DNA from: Helianthus annuus
Taxonomy: Eukaryota; Streptophyta; Magnoliopsida; Asterales; Asteraceae
DNA: 64,000 bases
Reading direction: 5' to 3'
Assembly: GCF_002127325.2 (NCBI RefSeq)
Contig: NC_035439.2
Location: 4,150,110-4,214,109 of the forward strand
The notes beneath the pieces were generated by a model. It ran no database searches. It was given only the letters and a program-made list of their open reading frames with translations, and was not told the DNA's origin. The position numbers were made by a program, and so were the translations under genes. Shown here one piece after another: positions 33,211 to 43,206 of the stretch. Position 1 is the first letter of the stretch. Every line of letters starts with the position of its first letter.

Positions 33211-35437
33211 TCTGGTGCTAAAGCTATGCAACAAACATAAATGGCAATAAAGCTGCATATGTCAGGATCAATAGTGGACTTGCATGGTCCACTAAATATC
33301 GCATACTAATAGCCGTTTTTGTGCATAGATGGGAAGCAAAGCGTATACCAAAGGTGACGATTGCAAAGGTGGAGAAAAAGGTGATAAACAAAGAACAGAC
33401 TGTCTATATGCCAAATATTCCGGATATTGCAGCATGTCCGGAACATTTGATGCCATCAAAAGAGTGGGAAGATGTTTTTCTTGCTGATTTTTCAAAGCTT
33501 CGGCTGGTATGTTCTTTTTTTTTTCTTCCTATAAATCAACTGAAGTTGTGGTCTAAAGTTATTAGTGGGGGCCCATTGCATAGGACTTATTAGAGGGCCC
33601 ACAATTGATATTTACAGCTGAAGTGTGAAGGGATGTAGTTGTATACTTGCATTTAGTTCCTGTGTTTGAAAATCAGTTTTTGCTAATTGAGCGGGTTAAC
33701 TACAAGAAAATTGACAATTGCAATCCTGTCATCGATTTTATCTCTTCTCACATCAAGCCAATAGGACCCACTATCATATCCTCACTTACGATATTAATAA
33801 GACCCAAAAATCAACAATTTTAGATTAGGGGTGCAAACTAGTTGAACCGAGCCTGTGCTCGACAAAGCTCGAGCTCGTTTAACTTATGAAAGCTCGAGCT
33901 CGGCTTGGGCTCGACTTGTTTATTATTTACTAATTATTTTATATTTATTATGTCTATTAATTAAAATTTAATATAGTTATTTTTTATAATTCCTTAAATA
34001 TTATTTAAGATAGAAGATCCTGTACATTAATCCAGAAGTGTGAGAAGTGTATTATAACACTATATATAACACTATATAACACCATATAAACACCATATAA
34101 CACTATGTAACACTATATAACACTATATAACAAATATAACACTATATTTTGTCTGATAGCATGTCTATGATAGATGTATAGTGTTATATTTGTTATATAG
34201 TGTTATATAGTGTTACATAGTGTTATATGGTGTTATATGGTGTTACATAGTGTTATATGGTGTTACATAGTGTTATACGGTGTTTATATGGTGTTATATA
34301 GTGTTATATATAGTGTTATAATACACTTCTCACACTTCTGGATTAATGTACAGGATCCCTACCCTATTATTTAAATATATATATATTTAGTATATTAATT
34401 AAAAAAAACAAACATTAGGCTCGTTTAGGCTTGCGAGCCGGCTTGAGCTCGGGCTCGTTCATTAAACAACCTTGTTTTTAGGCTCGGGCTCAGGCTCAAG
34501 CTCGTTTAAGCTCGGTTCGTTTGAGTTTTTTCTCGAGCCAAGCTACTCGAGTAGCTCAGCTCGTTTGCACCCCTATTTTAGATTATGTAAAGCAAGAGGA
34601 CCATTTGAATAAATTTTGATTTCTTTTGTAGTTTGATTATGGATTTTAACATAGGGTTGACAGTGATAGAGGTAAAAATGGGTGGGTTAGGGAACGGGTG
34701 GTTTTTGTACTGGTCGGATTGGTTCAACACAAAAACACTCTGCGCCCAAAATGATCATAAAGATAACCGTTGGGTGACTTCTTTCTAGCTACTCTTTTCT
34801 TGTTTTTATTTAATTACTCATTTGATCCATTTGAAATAAAAACATAAGAATCGGCCTATTTATAAGTAAATGTGTCTGAATGTTCAACCTTTCATCACGG
34901 TTGTTGGCAGCAAATCTTATCTGTTATTGTTTGCTATAATTGCAGGCGTTATCCGAGTTCGAAAGTTCTGATTCCACATTCTCTGACCAAATCGAATCAA
35001 TCCCCCTTGCTCAGAGCATTATAGACAATACGATTCAAGAAAATCTCGATTTCTGCCCGACAGATGATGACACAATCACAGTTCAAGAAAATCTTGATGT
35101 CAACCAAACAGAAGACAAAACCACCATCTGTGACTGGCCCAGCTTGCGAACCATCATGGAGACGGAACCCAGGGCCCGCGTGGCAATGCTGAGAAAGCGG
35201 ATAATATCCGTGGAGCAGATGAGCTATCTGGGTCGACCCGACTGTGCTTGGTTGTTTGCTCTTTGTGCAGCCATCGATACACCTCTAGACGCTGACACAA
35301 GCGCTTCACTTCGTTGCCTGTTGAGAAAATGTGCGACCCTGCGGGCTGAAAAAGCGAGTCTTGATGATGAAGTTATCATGCTGAATATATTAGCAACTAT
35401 ATCTGGCAAGTATTTTGGGCAGTTGGAAAAAAATTAG
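30310..35437 (+). CDS. GEMIN2: Gemin2 (SIP1), SMN-complex component for snRNP assembly
   Basis: Gemin2 binds SMN and Sm proteins during assembly of spliceosomal snRNPs. Exons: 30310-30955, 32456-32684, 33329-33506, 34946-35437. They join in phase to 514 residues. The recognisable core spans exons 2-4: GEPDFDSGPPQDGLEYLRRV continuing into RWEAKRIPK, then NKEQTVYMPNIPDIAACPEH, then LPSKEWEDVFLADFS-type text, and a helical C-terminal region with RVAMLRKRIISVEQM and GRPDCAWLFALCAAIDTPLD. The first about 215 residues are acidic and Lys-rich low-complexity sequence ending in a VSFDPRLQFANKKG block. This makes the protein longer than animal Gemin2 (about 280). Introns contain a Harbinger-like MITE, a word-filled repeat, a TA-flanked foldback element and a hAT element with a nested insertion. 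It looks intact. Confidence 0.9.
31126..31470. mobile_element. PIF/Harbinger (Tourist-like) MITE in Gemin2 intron 1
   Basis: The ends GGGTGAGCGGGGCACT and the complement of gtgcccctctcaccc form an inverted repeat. The flanks are the 3-bp duplication TAA (31123-31125 and 31471-31473), the usual Harbinger target. It is 345 bp with no coding capacity. Confidence 0.7.
31693..32196. mobile_element. Word-filled element (ACCGATTTTG, CGCCTAGG) in Gemin2 intron 1
   Basis: The ends share gatgttgyagaa inverted (left near 31693, right near 32184-32196). The middle is a run of ccgattttgaccgatt-type words plus cgcctaggcgcc palindromes. The flanks match only loosely, so the superfamily is not settled. A hAT-like origin is inferred from its architecture. 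Confidence 0.5.
32694..32737. repeat. CT and TA microsatellite in Gemin2 intron 2
   Basis: A (CT)n run passes into (AT)n directly before the foldback element at 32738. A second (TA)n run (33167-33206) follows it. Confidence 0.85.
32738..33166. mobile_element. Foldback element flanked by TA repeats in Gemin2 intron 2
   Basis: The ends GGGGAGGGTT and the complement pair over about 60 bp, including 'gagaatgctaaatattg' in both arms. It sits within a TA microsatellite, so the target duplication is unreadable but compatible with 9 bp of tatatatat. Internally, acacatgtgtaaa palindromes repeat three times. It is probably Mutator-like. Confidence 0.65.
33826..34575. mobile_element. hAT element filled with GCTCGAGC words, Gemin2 intron 3
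   Basis: The ends are TAGGGGTGCAAAC and its complement, with an exact 8-bp duplication ttttagat (33818-33825 and 34576-34583). The outer parts are gctcgagctcgg-type words and the centre is AT-rich. A separate foldback element (34009-34364) sits inside. Without that insertion the element would be about 384 bp. Confidence 0.88.
34009..34364. mobile_element. Palindromic foldback element nested in the hAT element
   Basis: The arms pair from gatcctgtacattaatcc inward, and the interior is a run of aacactatat words on one arm and their complement on the other. An exact 10-bp duplication tattatttaa (33999-34008 and 34365-34374) flanks it, fitting a Mutator-like insertion (9-10 bp). Confidence 0.8.
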
Positions 35438-36229
35438 TTGAAACGCCTAACAGAAATGAACGATTGAGTTTTTGATCTGAGATGGGATTTTGAGAAAGAT
35501 AGTTTTTTGAAACATGTTTTTAGTTATAAAGGTGGTGGTTTTATGGCTAATTCCATGATGTAGCTCGCGGTTTTGTCATGGATTAACATTTTCTTTTTTG
35601 TTTAAAAGCGTATATGTTTTGATGGCTTGTAGATTGTAAGAGTGTAATCAAGTCGAATACAAGGTTAGGTTAATCTAAACTTGATACGAATCGTCAGTTT
35701 TGAGAATGGTTACTTGAACTCAGTCGACGCTCTAAGCTTCAAATATACTCTAAGAATAGACTTAATGCAAGCTTGGTGTGACATCCTTGTGCATCAGCCT
35801 TTCCATCCCGTTTATAACCACGAATCATTGGTTTCATCTTCGTCATGTCATGAGGGATTGACCTCAACTCTTGACCCGTCTACAAGAAATGTTTGGATCA
35901 CTGATGGATCACTGGAGTATCATTGTGTTACCAGTGGAAACGACCGAATACGTTTTTAGTATACATTTTTAATTGATCGGTGAGGCACCCTAGAAGGATA
36001 TACTCAAAAGATGAAAATACTTCTAGTGTATATCTTTAGTTATCATCGAGGCACTCGGAAGGATACACAGGAGCGACTACGATCCCATGTGTGTAAACAT
36101 TTTACTCTTCACAATAAGCAAGTTTAGATAAATGTCAGTTTATTAGAATAACATTGAATTAATAAAGTGGAAAATGTAAAAAAAATGCAATAATATTTTA
36201 ATTTTCATCTTTTAATATGTTCAAATAAA
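35438..36229 (+). other. 3' flank of Gemin2 and spacer
   Basis: There are 3' untranslated and spacer sequences. A 92-codon open stretch (35681-35959) shows no family I recognise and I do not call it a gene. The repeated phrase 'aggcac-c-aaggata' near 35985 and 36055 is a small degenerate duplication. Confidence 0.35.
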
Positions 36230-36459
36230 GCCCATGGCTTTATAGTCTAGTGGCATCTTTGGGGTGGGATAAGACTTTGGGACCAATAGGTCTTGAGTTC
36301 GATTCCCACAAACGGGGTTTTCTCATATTTATTGGGGTTCCTCCTGAATTGGTGTATAGGCATTATGCCTAGTGGAGATGGATATGATCGGGTGGTTCCG
36401 CTGGTGGCACGATGATACCCCAGTGGTCTGTCAGTGATCCAAATTTGTCGTTCAAAAAA
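36230..36459 (+). mobile_element. tRNA-derived SINE with full target duplication
   Basis: The head carries an A-box-like tagtctagtggcat and a B-box gagttcgattccc at tRNA-like spacing, and the tail ends ttgtcgttcaaaaaaaa. The flanks are the exact 16-bp duplication aatatgttcaaataaa (36214-36229 and 36460-36475). It belongs to the same family as 15892-16027. Confidence 0.88.
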
Positions 36460-36654
36460 AATATGTTCAAATAAAATAATATAAAAAACTATAAAACTGC
36501 GTACAATACGTGTACTGCTTTTGTATAATTAGTTGATTTGAACCCTAATTCCGCTAAATGCCTCTCATAAAATACGACGTTGCCTATGCAATAACATAAG
36601 CCATATCGGTTAGTATTTTCTTTTCATATTGATTACTTCTCATCTATATCTATA

Positions 36655-36830
36655 TCTAGAGTTAATTGCTCGGATAGTCCCTGTGGCTTCATGTTTTTTC
36701 ATGTTTAATTCCCACATTTTGGAAATAGCAGGTATGCTTCTTATGGTTTGTTATTTTGTTACTCGGATAGTCCCTGAGTAAATGTCAGTTAGTTTGGTCA
36801 GTTAAGTTGATGTGAAATTACTAAATTGGT
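36655..36830. repeat. Single arm of a 'gtccctgtgg' foldback element
   Basis: The phrases 'cggatagtccctgtggcttc' and 'ctcggatagtccctgagta' resemble the arms of the Pack-type element at 24062, but no inverted partner is present. It is probably a truncated relic. The rest of 36476-37329 is AT-rich with no gene. Confidence 0.45.
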
Positions 36831-37329
36831 TACTTTTTGTATGTAAGATTAAATATATAATTTTCTAAACGGCGTGACTTTTAAACGAAAATGTATGACC
36901 CAAGTTGATAATTGTATAAGAATATAATATAATAAAATTTATTAAAGATGTGTGTATATTGGGACATGTTGGTTGGGTTGGCAGCTGTCATAACATGTGT
37001 TTAATATATGGTATGCAAGGGTATTATTTAAGGGTGTGATATGAAGAGACACAACTATTAAGTTAGCCTAAGGTGCCTTAAGTTATTTTTTTTAAGGGTT
37101 ATATAATAATGGTGATTTGCAGTTTGTGGGTTTGTCATAGAAGCATCTGGATTTGGATTTTTTTTTTATTTTAATGCCATGTGGTCTTAAAAATGTTTTT
37201 TTTTTTCAAGGGAAAAAACCTACTGGACTTGTTTTTATACGAAACGGGTCTTTTTTGAATTGTTTTATAAATAATTACTCCCAAGTCATGGTTTGGCTTT
37301 AGCTGGGCCTAGCAATGTTGTATTACACC

Positions 37330-37568
37330 CAATGTTTTAAAAACCGGTTTTTAAATCGTACCGGATTAAGCTCATCAATGGTTTAACTGGGTATACCCGG
37401 CGGTTCAATAAATCTACAATTTCAACTAAAAAAATAATCCGAAACTACATCATTCCATAATAAAAGTATTCCAAAAGTGAATTCATAATAAAAAAAAAAA
37501 ACAATCCCAAAATTCACTATTGGTATCTTCCAACATCCGACCGGTTTAAACCCGTTTTTAAAACTTTG
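37330..37568. mobile_element. hAT MITE (CAATGTTTTAAAA family)
   Basis: The left end is CAATGTTTTAAAAACCGG. The complemented right end reads CAAAGTTTTAAAAACGGG. An exact 8-bp duplication attacacc lies at 37322-37329 and 37569-37576. It is a smaller relative of 13301-13791. Confidence 0.85.
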
Positions 37569-37638
37569 ATTACACCTGATTACACCTTGATTACCCGGTT
37601 TAACCACTTACTCATTTAGCAGCAACAGACTCCCTAAA

Positions 37639-39079
37639 TTAAAATGCCCTCCAGTGTGTGCTAACGTAAGTCTTGTGTATAGGGTGTTGGAGTTCAGCAA
37701 AGCTAGATTCAGCACTAAAGCCTTTAAACACTACTCCTGCGGGCTCTCTGAATGACATTAGCTTCGATATATTGTCATTAGGTCGAATGATGTTGTACAA
37801 CTCTGTGAATGAATCATTGTTTATCAACCACACCTTGTAAGTGCCAACCTTCACTCTTTTGCTCACAAGAGGCGAACCACTGTGCTCGTGTATGTTGATA
37901 TTATGATGATTAGCATTTATTATGTCATTGTGTAGGGTTACCTTTGAGAATTTTTTGCTGGTAAGGTCAAATTTCAGAAGGTTGTGATTATCACCACCAA
38001 GCACTTATCAACCACACCTGGAATAATGGAGTATCTACACTCACACTCACATATTTTACAATCACAACGGGTAAACCGTTGTGATCGGATAAGCTGAAAC
38101 TCCTCACACTTGCTTGTAGTAAATCTCTGTGTATGGACACTTGGGTAAATTTTTCAGTGGTGAGATCAAATTTGAAGAGCAAGTTCTTACCACCACTAGA
38201 GTTATAACCATGAAAATAAACACCCCATCTAGACCAATTTGTTTGGAAGTCATATACATCTCTTTGTAACTAGGATCATAAGAGTCTACAACTTTCCAAG
38301 TTCTATAGTTTACAGAGTACACTTCTACTGTCGAAGGAGAACTAAGTATGACCTTGACCAGCTTAGGGTCATTGGTTCTTGGACACACTCCAAGACCAAT
38401 GAACAAGTCATGATGGGTTAATTTGGGAAGATCAACCACGCGGGTCTTCTGTATAGCAAGGTTCCATATTATAGCTTTGCGTACAGACATAGTGGCAGTG
38501 CTTACCTAAACCATCTTCTGTAATAATAGCATTAACCCGTTAGATATGGCAACATGCGTGTGTGTGTTGCAGAACCAGGATTTGCTAATATAGTGCTATT
38601 TTCAGGAAAGCTGTCATCATCCTTGTACATGACAAAATCTTTTGATTCTTTTTGTTTTGCGATAATATAGTTATCTCCCTTGTAATTATTAATAAATTCT
38701 AGCGTGTGCATGTGCTTCTTCCATGTCTTTGAAACTTGTCTGAACTGGAGCAGAGATTTTACAAGGAACTTCCTTAATATGACTTTTTTGCATATTGGGC
38801 TTCTCCACATCTTTGGGCTTTTCCATATCTTTGGACTCTGCATAAATGTGATGATTTAACAAGCATACAAGACCTTTATCATGAATTACCAGGTCCAGCT
38901 AGTTAGGCTCTCGTATTATATTTAACAATGCAAATGACAGAATTCAAGAATGTTAGGGTTTGAAACTATTAGTTAAAATACAAATCAAGAATGCTAGGGG
39001 TTTCATAATCAACAGTAAGTAATATCAAACAGATCTAGGATTACGAACCTTCTTCTGAAGTTTGAAGAGCCTGATCCAT
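37639..39079 (-). pseudogene. Chimeric F-box-associated (FBA) pseudogene
   Basis: The first exon is 39049-39079 (31 nt, MDQALQTSEE, then a GTTCGT donor). The second starts at 38837 after ATGCAG. The F-box-like part (LRKFLVKSLLQFRQVSKTWK) and FBA blocks such as NLAIQKTRVVDLP and FDLTTEKFTQVSIHRDLLQA follow the 56160-57222 copy up to QVWLI. At about 38005 the sequence jumps back to an earlier position and continues as the 54351-55207 type (DNHNLLKFDLTSKKFSKV) to a stop after THWRAF. The FDLT...VWLI segment is therefore present twice. Frame breaks occur near 38760, 38530 and 38200. This is an unequal-crossover product and not functional. Confidence 0.7.
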
Positions 39080-40846
39080 GTATGATTGAACTGATTGAAA
39101 ATGCTCAAATTTCTCAAGTTCTAACCTTGAGTTTTGAACGATTATGAAAATGTCTTCTTTGTCTTGTGATTTAAACTAAGGTATGCCTAATAGAGTGAAT
39201 CCTTATTTACTATTAAAATATAATATAATATTATGATTTTTAATAAAATTTTAGACCTCATAATAACACATTAACAAAATTTGTTGATGGAATTTACAAA
39301 CATGTATGCTGTTGTTGACTATGAAAGAGTGCTGACTATATTTTGCTTTTGTAAGATGATAAATTAAACAAAAATAAATAAATAAAATAGCAGATCTGCA
39401 CCCCATTTAGCCCGAAACCGAGTATCCAATTCGAAAAAAAGTGGATCAGAAGGTTTTCTAGATCTTTAATATCGCAAAAAGCCCTAATAAACATAGATTT
39501 GAAGGGTTTTGAAACAGAAATCGTGCGTGGATCTAGTGAAAAACACCGATCTAGAAATTTGGGTAGAGAAGAATAACAAGGAGTGGTTCGTCCGGCCCCA
39601 CGGTGGGCGCCAATGAAGAAACACGAAATCACCGATGGAGTGATTTGAACCGCTTTGTATAAGAGACCAAGAATCACACATTATTCTTCCTCTTAAACCT
39701 AGATCTTCAATGGAGAAGAGAGGAAAATGGGGATGTACAGACGGCCGGTAAGGGAAGAATCCCCTTTCTCCAGCTAAAAAAGTGTGTTTGTCCCATATCT
39801 CTTGCCTAATAATGACTTTTTTGCATATTGGGCTTCTCCACATCTTTGGGCTTTTCCATATCTTTGGACTCTGCATAAATGTGATGATTTAACAAGCATA
39901 CAAGACCTTTATCATGAATTACCAGGTCCAGCTAGTTAGGCTCTCGTATTATATTTAACAATGCAAATGACAGAATTCAAGAATGTTAGGGTTTGAAACT
40001 ATTAGTTAAAATACAAATCAAGAATGCTAGGGGTTTCATAATCAACAGTAAGTAATATCAAACAGATCTAGGATTACGAACCTTCTTCTGAAGTTTGAAG
40101 AGCCTGATCCATGTATGATTGAAATGATTGAAAATGCTCAAATTTCTCAAGTTCTAACCTTGAGTTTTGAACGATTATGAAAATGTCTTCTTTGTCTTGT
40201 GATTTAAACTAAGGTATGCCTAATAGAGTGAATTCTTATTTACTATTAAAATATAATATAATATTCTGATTTTTAATAAAATTTTAGACCTCATAATAAC
40301 ACATTAACAAAATTTGTTGATGGAATTTACAAACATGTATGCTGTTGTTGACTATGAAAGAGTGCTGACTATATTTTGCTTTTGTAAGATGATAAATTAA
40401 ACAAAAATAAATAAATAAAATAGCAGATCTGCACCCCATTTAGCCCGAAACCGAGTATCCAATTCGAAAAAAAGTGGATCAGAAGGTTTTCTAGATCTTT
40501 AATATCGCAAAAAGCCCTAATAAACATAGATTTGAAGGGTTTTGAAACAGAAATCGTGCGTGGATCTAGTGAAAAACACCGATCTAGAAATTTGGGTAGA
40601 GAAGAATAACAAGGAGTGGTTCGTCCGGCCCCACGGTGGGCGCCAATGAAGAAACACGAAATCACCGATGGAGTGATTTGAACCGCTTTGTATAAGAGAC
40701 CAAGAATCACACATTATTCTTCCTCTTAAACCTAGATCTTCAATGGAGAAGAGAGGAAAAATGGGGATGTACAGACGACCGGTAAGGGAAGAATCCCCTT
40801 TCTCCAGCTAAAAAAGTGTGTTTGTCCCATATCTCTTGCCTAATAA
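38781..40846. repeat. Tandem segmental duplication of about 1033 bp
   Basis: The block starting gacttttttgcatattggg is present at 38781-39813 and again at 39814 to about 40846. By eye I see only a handful of differences (for example gaactg/gaaatg, atccttatt/attcttatt, one A-run indel). Each copy holds the start of FBA exon 2, FBA exon 1, its promoter side and a piece of an LTR. The copies are very similar, so the duplication is recent. Confidence 0.85.
40082..40112 (-). pseudogene. Duplicate FBA first exon
   Basis: A 31-nt exon encodes MDQALQTSEE and ends before GTTCGT. It belongs to the second copy of the 1033-bp duplication. Only the first about 60 nt of exon 2 (39814-39871) follow, before LTR-derived sequence, so the gene is truncated. 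Confidence 0.6.
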
Positions 40847-41068
40847 TGAGGTAAAGACCTCCTTATATAGGAGACATGAGCAACCCTAACCTCAATTGGC
40901 TAGGCCTAGTTAGGGTTGTCTCTACAAGCCCACAACCTAGTTTAGTGTAAACTACAACGCACTAGGCTTCGCGGGTTAGTATGCAATAATAATAAATATT
41001 ATAGTAAAAGGCGATAACTAACGAATATGTTCGATTATCCGGGTCAGGTCCAATACCATACCCCATCA
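40647..41068 (-). mobile_element. LTR relic with adjacent primer-binding site
   Basis: On the minus strand it runs from TGATGGGGTATGG to TTTCTTCA, i.e. TG...CA ends, 422 bp, with tcctatataagg as a TATA-like box. The next bases read TTGGCGCCCACCGTGGGGCC, a primer-binding-site-like sequence that follows plant LTRs. About 250 bp of internal leader remain, joined directly to the FBA promoter side. There is no second LTR. The last about 200 bp of the same LTR recur at 39614-39813. Confidence 0.65.
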
Positions 41069-41217
41069 GATTACAAACTTCATTAATAGCAATCATATTA
41101 CAAATGTCATTGATATCATATAGATTATACAAACTAAACTTTAGGGATTTGTATTGAAATAAAAATCTCAAAACTGACCAATCAACAATTAACATTGATA
41201 TCAAGTAGATTACGAAC

Positions 41218-41248
41218 CTTCTTCTGAAGTTTGAAGAGCTTGATCCAT
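41218..41248 (-). pseudogene. Duplicate FBA first exon
   Basis: A 31-nt exon with the same GTTCGT donor. It encodes MDQALQTSEE with one silent change. No matching exon 2 lies directly downstream other than those already listed. Confidence 0.55.
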
Positions 41249-41815
41249 GTATGATTGAATTGATTGAAAATGCTCAAATTTCTCAAGTTCTAACCTTGAG
41301 TTTTGAACGATTGTGGAAATGTCTTTTTTGTCTTGTGATTTAAACTGAGGTATGCCTAATAGACTGAATCCTCATTTACTATTAAAAATATAATATAATA
41401 TAATATTATGATTTTATATAAATTTTAGACCTTATAATAACATATTAACAAAATTTGTTGATGTAATAACATAAAGCCCTATCATCAGTATTGCAATAGG
41501 TATTTTGCATGAGTTCATCAATTAAACTTAACAATAATTATCATTTTTATTACATTTTCTTGGGTTCCTGTTTGTTTCTTTGCATTTGGAACCTTCATAT
41601 CTGTTTTTTTCTTGTGTTTCTTAAGTTAACATGAATTATTTTATCTATATTTTTGTATTTGATTGACATACAGCTCCTATGATCAATCTCAAAATTGTTG
41701 ATGTTTTTGCCATTTTACATATTATGCTTGATTTGTGTGTTTACTAAAAAGAAAGTTATATCTTAAATAGATTTTATGAGTAGCTAATTTTGCAACCAAC
41801 CAGAAAAATCTTGAA

Positions 41816-42420
41816 GTGGATCGAATTAGCAAGCTTCCTTCGGGCATAGTAGAAACCATTTTATGTCTACTACCGATTCAAGTGGCAACAAGGACAAGTA
41901 TCCTCTCTAAGGAATGGAGGTACCATTGGATCAATATCCCAAAACTTGCGTTTATTGAGGATACGTTTCAAGTATCGACTCATGGGGCTGAGCTGTCTGT
42001 TTTGGAGCAAACGTTTGACGAATCAAGTGAAAGGATAGAAATGACCAAGAGGTGTAAATTCGTCTATGCTATATACCAAGTCTTGCTTATGCACCAGGGT
42101 CTAATACATGAGTTCACTCTTTCTATGAGAGCGAATGGCTCATGCGTTGAGATTGACCATATATTACTTAATTTGGCAAGGAGAAATACTGTCAAGAAAG
42201 TAAAAACTTGACTTGAATGGGGAGTATAAGTTACCTGTATCTCTCTTCTCGTTACATCGTTTAACGGATCTGCACCTCAAGGATTGTTATCTTGCTCGTG
42301 ATCCTTCATTTAATGGATTTGGTAGCCTTACAGTCTTATATCTGGAAGGACTAATTATCGATGAAAACAGGCTGCTACGTCTTTTATCCGGTTGCCCATT
42401 ACTTAAGAGATTGACTCTTG
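41816..42420 (+). pseudogene. Dead paralogue of the F-box/LRR gene (exon 1 only)
   Basis: The sequence is closely related to exon 1 of the 25790 gene: RISKLPSGIVETILCLLPIQ, then SILSKEWRYHW, then LHRLTDLHLKDCYL, ending at a GTAAGT donor at 42421. The expected ATG reads GTG (41816). One extra A in the run near 42205 shifts the frame and gives a TGA. Exons 2-4 are absent. In their place is a 75-bp tandem array and then a retrotransposon. It is not functional. Confidence 0.8.
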
Positions 42421-42658
42421 TAAGTTCATAATAAAATGGATTTTCAATCCTATTTTTTTTTATTTTAATCCTCTACTTTATTATTATAAACAAACTCAAT
42501 ACGATTACAAACTAATGGCAGGTAGACGAGCAAAAAGCTGCACCGCTACCCCTTTCTGAATAGCAAACCCTACCCTGCTAAACACAAAATTCTGCCCCTT
42601 AACATGTGCGGTGTTACTGCTTACCCATTTTCGAAAACTATGTTTTTTTGTTGTCTAC

Positions 42659-43206
42659 AGGCGAACTTTAGGGTTAATTTGTTTTAAAGCTGAAATCTTT
42701 ATGTTTTTGATTGTTTAGGGAGTTAAGAGAGGCGAACGTTAAGGTTATTTTGTCATTTTTTATTGTTTAGGGAGTAAGAGAGGAGATCTTTAGGGTTAAT
42801 TTGTCATAAAGCTGAAATCTTTGTGTTTTCGATTGTTTAGGGAGTTAAGAGAGGCAAACTCTAGGGTTAATTTGTTTTAGAGCTGAAATCTCTATGTTTT
42901 TTATTGTTTAGGGAGTTAAGAGAGGCGAACATTAGGGTTATTTTGTCATAAAGCTGAAATCTTTAATGTTTGTGATTGTTTAGGGAGTTAAAAGAGGAGA
43001 CCTTCAGGGTTAATTTGTCATAAAGCTTAAATCTTTGTGTTTTCGATTGTTTAGGGAGTTAAGAGAGGCGAACTCTAGGGTTAATTTGTTTTAAAGCTGA
43101 AATATCTATGTTTTTTATTGTTTAGGGAGTTAAGAGAGGCGAACGTTAGGGTTATTTTGTCATAAAGCTGAAATTTTTATGTTCCTTGATTGTTTAGGGA
43201 GTTAAG
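42659..43206. repeat. Tandem array of about 75-bp units
   Basis: Some seven to eight units share 'gattgtttagggagttaaga', 'gaggcgaac-t-agggtta' and 'ataaagctgaaatcttt'. The array is cut by the Ty3 retrotransposon. A short remnant (ttaagagaggcaaacgttag) reappears after the right LTR at 54335-54354, so the array once continued into the FBA pseudogene. Confidence 0.85.

Noticed and set aside
35681..35959. 92-codon frame after Gemin2
   Set aside because: It has no recognisable motif, no splice context and an AT-rich setting. It may be a transposon fragment but this cannot be supported.
36230..36330. tRNA gene
   Set aside because: A- and B-box-like sequences are present, but the body, the A-tail and the 16-bp target duplication show a SINE.
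39336..40714. Repeated 113-codon minus-strand frame (MILGLLYKAVQITPS...)
   Set aside because: It spans an LTR, the primer site and leader sequence, and is duplicated only because the segment is duplicated.
42659..43206. CRISPR-like array
   Set aside because: The repeats are contiguous, without unique spacers, in a plant genome; this is a simple tandem array.
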